Positions 14,633 through 18,054 of a DNA stretch of 18,054 nt are shown here, piece by piece. The position numbers were made by a program, and so were the translations under genes. Origin of the DNA: an uncultured Mycoplasmatota bacterium (GTDB lineage: Bacteria > Bacillota_I > Bacilli_A > RF39 > UBA660); the NCBI GenBank assembly GCA_900543675.1, contig UQRY01000031.1:1-18054 (forward strand), in the 5' to 3' direction. Under the pieces are notes generated by a model, which was given only the letters and a program-made list of their open reading frames with translations, was not told the DNA's origin and did no database searches. Every line of letters begins with the position of its first letter. Position 1 is the stretch's first letter.

Positions 14633-15367
14633 ATGGAAAATATGAATGGTAGAGAATTAATTAAGCAAAAAATGATAGAAAGAAGAACTCGACTAGAACA
14701 AGATATCACAGTAGAAAAGGAATATACCAACGAAGAGTTAGCCATGATCATGCAACGATTAGCTAAATACGATCTACTCCTTGTAATGGAGTATTTACCT
14801 AAACTATGCCATGTAGAGTTTATTGGACCAGAAGTAATAAATTATGGAAATAACCAAGAAGTGATGAATCAATGCTTTGAATATCATCAAAATCAACATA
14901 AACAACTTAATAAATGGCTCACAAAGCTAGAAGCTGAACTTATTTTAATCGAAGAGGCTAACCATGAAAAACAAATCGTTCTTCCTGATTATTTAAGTTT
15001 AGAAACAAAAGAAAGAGAAAATGTTGGCGCATACCTAGAAGTACAAAATCAATTAACCGATCTAATCGCAGAAGTAGCAGAGGGAAATGGCTATGTATCA
15101 GCTCCAACAGTTGAAGAGTTTGTTAATAAATATCAAACCAAAGTAACAGAAGCCGAAAAAGAAATAAGAAAAAAACTAGAAAATCCTATGTTTTCTCACG
15201 GCGCTGAATATCAAATGACATTTTTCACTAACGAAGAAGAACGATATCAGCAAAAATACTATCAAGACTATTTACTTAATTCTTATTCTCAGGCCAATTC
15301 TCAGGCCAATCCTTTTGATTTAGCGAATCAAGAACAGTATAATTATCAAGAAGAAAAACGACTTTAG
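14633..15367 (+). CDS. Hypothetical helical protein, 244 residues
   Basis: Not recognised. Charged and almost wholly helical; residues 5-50 and about 150-185 look like coiled coils. It is soluble, with no signal peptide. The last 35 residues are Gln/Asn/Tyr-rich, probably disordered, and include a duplicated SQAN from a 12-base tandem repeat. ATG 14633 lies 6 bases after AGGTG; GTG 14624 upstream overlaps that SD and is rejected. It is transcribed alone, from its own promoter to its own terminator. Confidence 0.8.
   Translation: MENMNGRELIKQKMIERRTRLEQDITVEKEYTNEELAMIMQRLAKYDLLLVMEYLPKLCHVEFIGPEVINYGNNQEVMNQCFEYHQNQHKQLNKWLTKLEAELILIEEANHEKQIVLPDYLSLETKERENVGAYLEVQNQLTDLIAEVAEGNGYVSAPTVEEFVNKYQTKVTEAEKEIRKKLENPMFSHGAEYQMTFFTNEEERYQQKYYQDYLLNSYSQANSQANPFDLANQEQYNYQEEKRL
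15286..15309 (+). repeat. Perfect 12-base tandem repeat, two copies
   Basis: TTCTCAGGCCAA occurs twice head to tail in frame, duplicating Ser-Gln-Ala-Asn in a flexible C-terminal region. It is probably a replication-slippage duplication that may vary between strains. Confidence 0.85.
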
Positions 15368-15377
15368 AGTGTAATCA

Positions 15378-15406
15378 GAAAAAGAAAAGGCGAATTTTCT
15401 TTTTTC
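15378..15406 (+). terminator. Intrinsic terminator
   Basis: GAAAAAGAAAA pairs with TTTTCTTTTTTC over the loop GGCGAA. The stem is AT-rich but long, with one bulged base. Confidence 0.65.
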
Positions 15407-15419
15407 TTGGCTACATTTC

Positions 15420-15428
15420 TGGTATAAT
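15420..15428 (+). promoter_or_regulatory. Extended -10 promoter of the hexose-phosphate mutase gene
   Basis: TGGTATAAT with no recognisable -35 at the normal distance; that position is a T-run of the preceding terminator. Confidence 0.5.
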
Positions 15429-15454
15429 GGTATATAGAATATAGGGGTGTGACA

Positions 15455-16846
15455 ATGAAATTAATTAAAAATATAAACAAAGATATTTTTCGTTCGTATG
15501 ATGTACGAGGAGTATATCCTAAAGATATTAATGAAGATGTTAGTTATACATTCGGTAAAGCCTACGGAACGTATATCAAAAAGTTAGGGCAAAAACAATG
15601 CGTTGTTGGACATGATAACCGGTATTCCTCAAAAGAAATTCAAAATGCTTTAGTTCAGGGAATCGTAGAATCTGGTGTTCATGTATTAAATTTAGGCTTA
15701 GTAACAACGCCGATGTATTATTATGCATCAATTCGCTTGAACATACCAGCTGGGGTAATGGTCACTGCTAGCCATAATCCTAAGGATGATAATGGATTTA
15801 AGTTTTCTTTCGATGAGCGAGGAAACGCTAAAGGAAAAATGATCGAAGACTTTTATCATTTCTTAAAAAAGGGCGAATTTGATGACGGTCATGGAATCAT
15901 TACTTTCTTTAATATTCGTGATGATTACTTCAATTTATTATTACAATCTGTAAAAATCAACACCAGAAATCGAAAACGAGTAATCATCGATTGTGGTAAT
16001 GGAACAACTTCCTTCTTTGCACCAGAATTATATAACTTAGTTGGGGTTGATTTGATTGTTCTTTATGGTAAGAGTGATCCTAACTTCCCAAATCATCATC
16101 CTGACCCTTGTGTCGAAGAAAACCTAAAGGTATTGAAAGATGCGGTAGTGGAAATGCATGCCGATGTCGGAATTGCGTTTGATGGAGATGGCGACAGAAT
16201 TGGTGTCGTCGATGAAAAAGGAAATTATATCCCAAGTGATCAGTTGATGATTTTGTTTGCCCGTGACATTTTACCAAAGTCAGAAAATAAGCGTGTATTG
16301 TATGATGTGAAATGTTCAAGAGCCCTACCAGAAGAAATTGAAAGATTAGGGGGAGAGCCAATCATTAATCGTACAGGTAATTCTTATACCAAAGCTGCAA
16401 CAAAAGAAAAGAACTGTGTCTTTGGTGGAGAATTTAGTGGTCATCTATTCTTCAGGGACCGTTTTCCTGGCTTCGACTCTGGCTTATACGCAGGACTTCG
16501 TTTGATTGAAATTTTAACCAATTCTAATCGTAGTGTCAGTGAATGGCTAGAGGGAATCCCTAAGTATTATTCCACACCAGAAATCAAGATCGCAACAAGT
16601 GATAAAATAAAAAATAAAGTTGTCGACAAAGTCAAAGAGTATTGTGAGACCGCAGGATATAAAATTATTGATATCGACGGAGTTAGAATCGAACTTGATG
16701 ACGGTTGGGCACTAATTAGAGTAAGCAATACCGGACCTAATATTACCGCTAGATTCGAAGCTACAACAGAAGAAGTAAGAGATAAATTAAAAGAGACCTT
16801 CCTAGAGTTAATTGAAAAATTTAAGAAAGAAATAGAAAATGAATAA
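15455..16846 (+). CDS. Phosphomannomutase/phosphoglucomutase
   Basis: Converts hexose 6-phosphates to 1-phosphates, feeding sugar-nucleotide synthesis for the cell surface. All four active-site elements of the alpha-D-phosphohexomutase family are present: TASHNP with phospho-serine Ser106, the metal loop DGDGDR (243-248), the sugar-binding GGEFSGH (324-330) and the phosphate-binding RVSNTGPN (422-429). The SNT-x-P form of the last loop is closer to AlgC-type PMM/PGM enzymes than to GlmM. The 463 residues match that type. ATG 15455 follows AGGGGTG; GTG 15449 overlaps that SD. Whether it prefers mannose or glucose phosphate cannot be read from the sequence, so I give no symbol (manB or pgm are candidates). 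Confidence 0.93.
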   Translation: MKLIKNINKDIFRSYDVRGVYPKDINEDVSYTFGKAYGTYIKKLGQKQCVVGHDNRYSSKEIQNALVQGIVESGVHVLNLGLVTTPMYYYASIRLNIPAGVMVTASHNPKDDNGFKFSFDERGNAKGKMIEDFYHFLKKGEFDDGHGIITFFNIRDDYFNLLLQSVKINTRNRKRVIIDCGNGTTSFFAPELYNLVGVDLIVLYGKSDPNFPNHHPDPCVEENLKVLKDAVVEMHADVGIAFDGDGDRIGVVDEKGNYIPSDQLMILFARDILPKSENKRVLYDVKCSRALPEEIERLGGEPIINRTGNSYTKAATKEKNCVFGGEFSGHLFFRDRFPGFDSGLYAGLRLIEILTNSNRSVSEWLEGIPKYYSTPEIKIATSDKIKNKVVDKVKEYCETAGYKIIDIDGVRIELDDGWALIRVSNTGPNITARFEATTEEVRDKLKETFLELIEKFKKEIENE

Positions 16847-16883
16847 AAAATAAAAATTTAATCAAAAATTTATAATATTGTTT

Positions 16884-16928
16884 AATGAGTAGTAAATAAT
16901 AGACAATTATCACTACTCATTATTTTTT
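16884..16928 (+). terminator. Terminator of the mutase gene
   Basis: AATGAGTAGT (16884-16893) pairs perfectly with ACTACTCATT (16912-16921). An inner ATAAT/ATTAT helix adds to the stem, and ATTTTTT follows. Confidence 0.75.
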
Positions 16929-16970
16929 GTAAAAATAATAAATGTTTTATTAAGAATAAGGAGGAAAATT

Positions 16971-17234
16971 ATGGTAGAAAAATATGCTTACACTAAAATA
17001 TATGATAACTATGGAAAGGTGGTAATAACTTTAAATGAACTATTGGAAAAAAGAAACATTAGACCATATAGGTTAAGTCAACTGACTGGAATTCATTATG
17101 ATATTATAACAAAGTACGTTAAAGGTAGTTTATATCGTGTAGATTTAGAAATATTAGCGAAAATCTGTTATGTGTTAGAATGTACTTTAAATGATGTGAT
17201 CCACTATGAACAAGATGAACTTCTTCAAAAATAG
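16971..17234 (+). CDS. Small Cro/CI-type helix-turn-helix regulator
   Basis: A DNA-binding protein of 87 residues, nearly all one XRE-type domain. The helix-turn-helix is at about residues 20-65: LNELLEKRNIRPYRLSQLTG then a recognition helix near HYDIITKYVKG, and the family's ECTLNDVIHYE ending. This matches the short YozG-like class (HTH_26). Its target is unknown. AAGGAGG lies 7 bases before ATG 16971. It stands alone behind the mutase terminator; no clear promoter could be assigned. The region from here to the right edge is more AT-rich than the rest, which could mean recent acquisition. Confidence 0.88.
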   Translation: MVEKYAYTKIYDNYGKVVITLNELLEKRNIRPYRLSQLTGIHYDIITKYVKGSLYRVDLEILAKICYVLECTLNDVIHYEQDELLQK

Positions 17235-17473
17235 AAATGTTAAAATATAGTCAAAAATTTAATAACTTCCACATACCTTTTTGAAATTAGTACAAGTATA
17301 GAAATGTAAATAATAAACCTATGTTATTAATTTAGCTTAATACATTCACTAGATTAGTGTTAAGTAATTGTAGTTTTAATAACTATAATTTAAATAAGGG
17401 TAATTCAAATATGGATATAGTAAATATATTTTTATTATGTTAATCTGATATCAAAAGAGAAAGGAAAGCTATA
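17235..17473. other. AT-rich intergenic stretch with small inverted repeats and a doubtful 10-codon ORF
   Basis: No substantial gene is seen. Two small inverted repeats occur: CACTA-GAT-TAGTG (17347-17359), and ATTGTAGTT (17367-17375) pairing with AACTATAAT (17381-17389) over TTAAT with one G-T pair. The latter lacks a T-run and is not a clear terminator; it could be an operator or RNA hairpin. An ORF at 17411-17443 encodes MDIVNIFLLC behind AAGGG. TCAAAAATTTA (17251-17261) also occurs at 16862-16872, so it flanks the regulator gene on both sides, but such AT-rich matches can be chance. Confidence 0.35.
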
Positions 17474-17536
17474 ATGGAAGTGAATAGAAGTTTTTTACTA
17501 AAAAAATTTTTAATGATTATAGTATTTATTTTTTAA
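17474..17536 (+). CDS. Possible 20-residue hydrophobic peptide
   Basis: The ORF encodes MEVNRSFLLKKFLMIIVFIF. AAGGA lies 8 bases before the ATG, and a terminator-like hairpin starts at its stop codon, so it looks like a complete short gene. A charged start followed by a hydrophobic end is the layout of type I toxin peptides and of small hydrophobic pheromone precursors (SHP). It lies between two Cro/CI-type regulators, one broken. No clear promoter is seen. In DNA this AT-rich, a short Phe/Ile/Leu-rich ORF can arise by chance. Confidence 0.35.
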   Translation: MEVNRSFLLKKFLMIIVFIF

Positions 17537-17570
17537 AGAGTTTTATTTTGCATAAATAATGCTCTTTTTT
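17535..17570 (+). terminator. Possible terminator after the tiny ORF
   Basis: AAAGA pairs with TCTTT around an inner helix GCAT-AAATA-ATGC, with an unpaired 10-base bulge on the left side, then T's. Weak stem. Confidence 0.45.
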
Positions 17571-17591
17571 AATGTGGTAGGAGGAAGTAAA

Positions 17592-18014
17592 GTGGAACAA
17601 GAAAAAATTGGTAAATTTATTGCAGAACGTAGAAAAAAGTAGAATTTAACACAAGCTCAATTAGGAGAGAAATTAGGTGTTACTGATAAAGCAGTATCAA
17701 AATGGGAAAATGGCTTAAGATTGCCGGATATTTCCATCCTAAACGATCTCAGTAGTATTTTAAAAGTTACTACGACTGAATTATTAGATGGAAAAAGTTC
17801 AATAAAAAATACGCAAACCGCTACTATTTTTGAAACTCAATATTATCAAACTGCCAATAAGGAATTATTACTTTTTTTAAATGATCGTTACAATAACTGT
17901 AGTATATATTTGATTAAAAGTGAAAATAGGGAATATCTTATTGAAGGATTAATTATAGACTCTAAAGAAAATAATTTTATCAATATAAATTTTATTAAAA
18001 ACGCTATGTTGTAG
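17592..18014 (+). pseudogene. Cro/CI-type regulator broken by an in-frame TAG
   Basis: A frame starting at GTG 17592, behind a perfect AGGAGG (17579-17584, 7-base spacing), encodes KIGKFIAERRKK, meets TAG at 17640-17642, and then continues uninterrupted with NLTQAQLGEKLGVTDKAVSK, WENGLRLPDISIL and about 80 more residues to a TAG at 18012-18014. Together this is a normal XRE domain with a C-terminal extension; only codon 17 is a stop. TAG is the normal stop of several genes here (tkt, yneF, 16971), so a nonsense mutation is the simple reading. Restart at TTG 17721 would lose most of the helix-turn-helix. The intact SD and otherwise open frame suggest a recent mutation, strain-level variation, or a base error. 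Confidence 0.8.
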
Positions 18015-18037
18015 TTTTTGAGGGATGGTGATATAAT
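18009..18037 (+). promoter_or_regulatory. Promoter for a gene beyond the right edge
   Basis: TTGTAG (18009-18014), a 17-base spacer and TATAAT (18032-18037) with TGA in front. The -35 overlaps the stop codon of the broken regulator. An ATG at 18051 is too close to the edge to judge. Confidence 0.6.
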
Positions 18038-18054
18038 AAAAGTGCTTAAGATGA

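Noticed and set aside
16080..16361. 93-codon minus-strand ORF inside the phosphohexomutase gene
   Set aside because: It lies across the conserved metal-binding loop of the mutase and is His-rich without any recognisable feature; an antisense shadow.
16851..17265. Direct repeats (TCAAAAATTTA) flanking the small regulator gene as a mobile-element mark
   Set aside because: The shared core is 11 bases of almost pure A/T, similar strings also occur near 4038, and there is no transposase or integrase.
17548..17575. TTGCAT ... TAATGT as promoter of the broken regulator
   Set aside because: A start from it would fall on the SD itself, leaving no leader, and the -10 is poor.
1..18054. CRISPR array or cas genes
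   Set aside because: No regularly spaced repeats or Cas motifs were seen on either strand.

Overview
The window reads as a low-GC Gram-positive (Bacillota, class Bacilli) chromosome from a lineage I cannot name. Reasons: very AT-rich sequence, strong Shine-Dalgarno (SD) sites, TGA and TAG both used as stops (standard bacterial code, not the Mycoplasma code), an aspartate T-box ahead of hisS-aspS, and the Bacillus gene order tkt - sirA - yneF. Conserved genes are mixed with many short genes of unknown function.

Layout. 1-124: probable 3' end of an unidentified gene. 94-3495: promoter, T-box leader (specifier GAC), hisS, aspS and a terminator, forming one aminoacyl-tRNA synthetase operon. 3518-4023: small unknown protein with its own promoter. 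4049-4297: tRNA-Ile2(CAT) and tRNA-Leu(TAG) with promoter and terminator. 4301-4702: decayed sequence, first an inverted tRNA-like relic, then a small frameshifted coding remnant. 4768-8246: five proteins I do not recognise in two same-strand transcription units, closed by a terminator shared with a convergent unknown gene (8255-9238, minus strand). 9406-10204: a two-LysM protein and a small unknown protein. 10262-11783: a secreted, membrane-anchored protein with Big_2 and cadherin-like domains. 11799-14599: tkt, a SirA-like protein and YneF. 14578-15406: a helical unknown protein. 15420-16928: a phosphomannomutase/phosphoglucomutase. 16971-18054: a small Cro/CI-type regulator, a 357-base AT-rich gap with one or two tiny hydrophobic ORFs, a second Cro/CI-type regulator broken by an in-frame TAG, and the promoter of a gene beyond the edge.

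How it fits together. The T-box should read uncharged tRNA-Asp and raise HisRS and AspRS together. Transketolase and the hexose-phosphate mutase supply central carbon and cell-surface sugar metabolism. The SirA-like protein, a known DnaA inhibitor at sporulation onset in Bacillus, suggests a present or ancestral sporulation programme; the LysM protein without a signal peptide would fit that but does not prove it.

Two style features recur. Most promoters have an extended -10 (TGn before the -10 hexamer), often with a weak -35, and many terminators overlap the last codons of the gene they end. The least explained parts are the 4.8-9.2 kb block of unknown genes, the tRNA relic next to it, and the regulator/tiny-peptide region at the right end.
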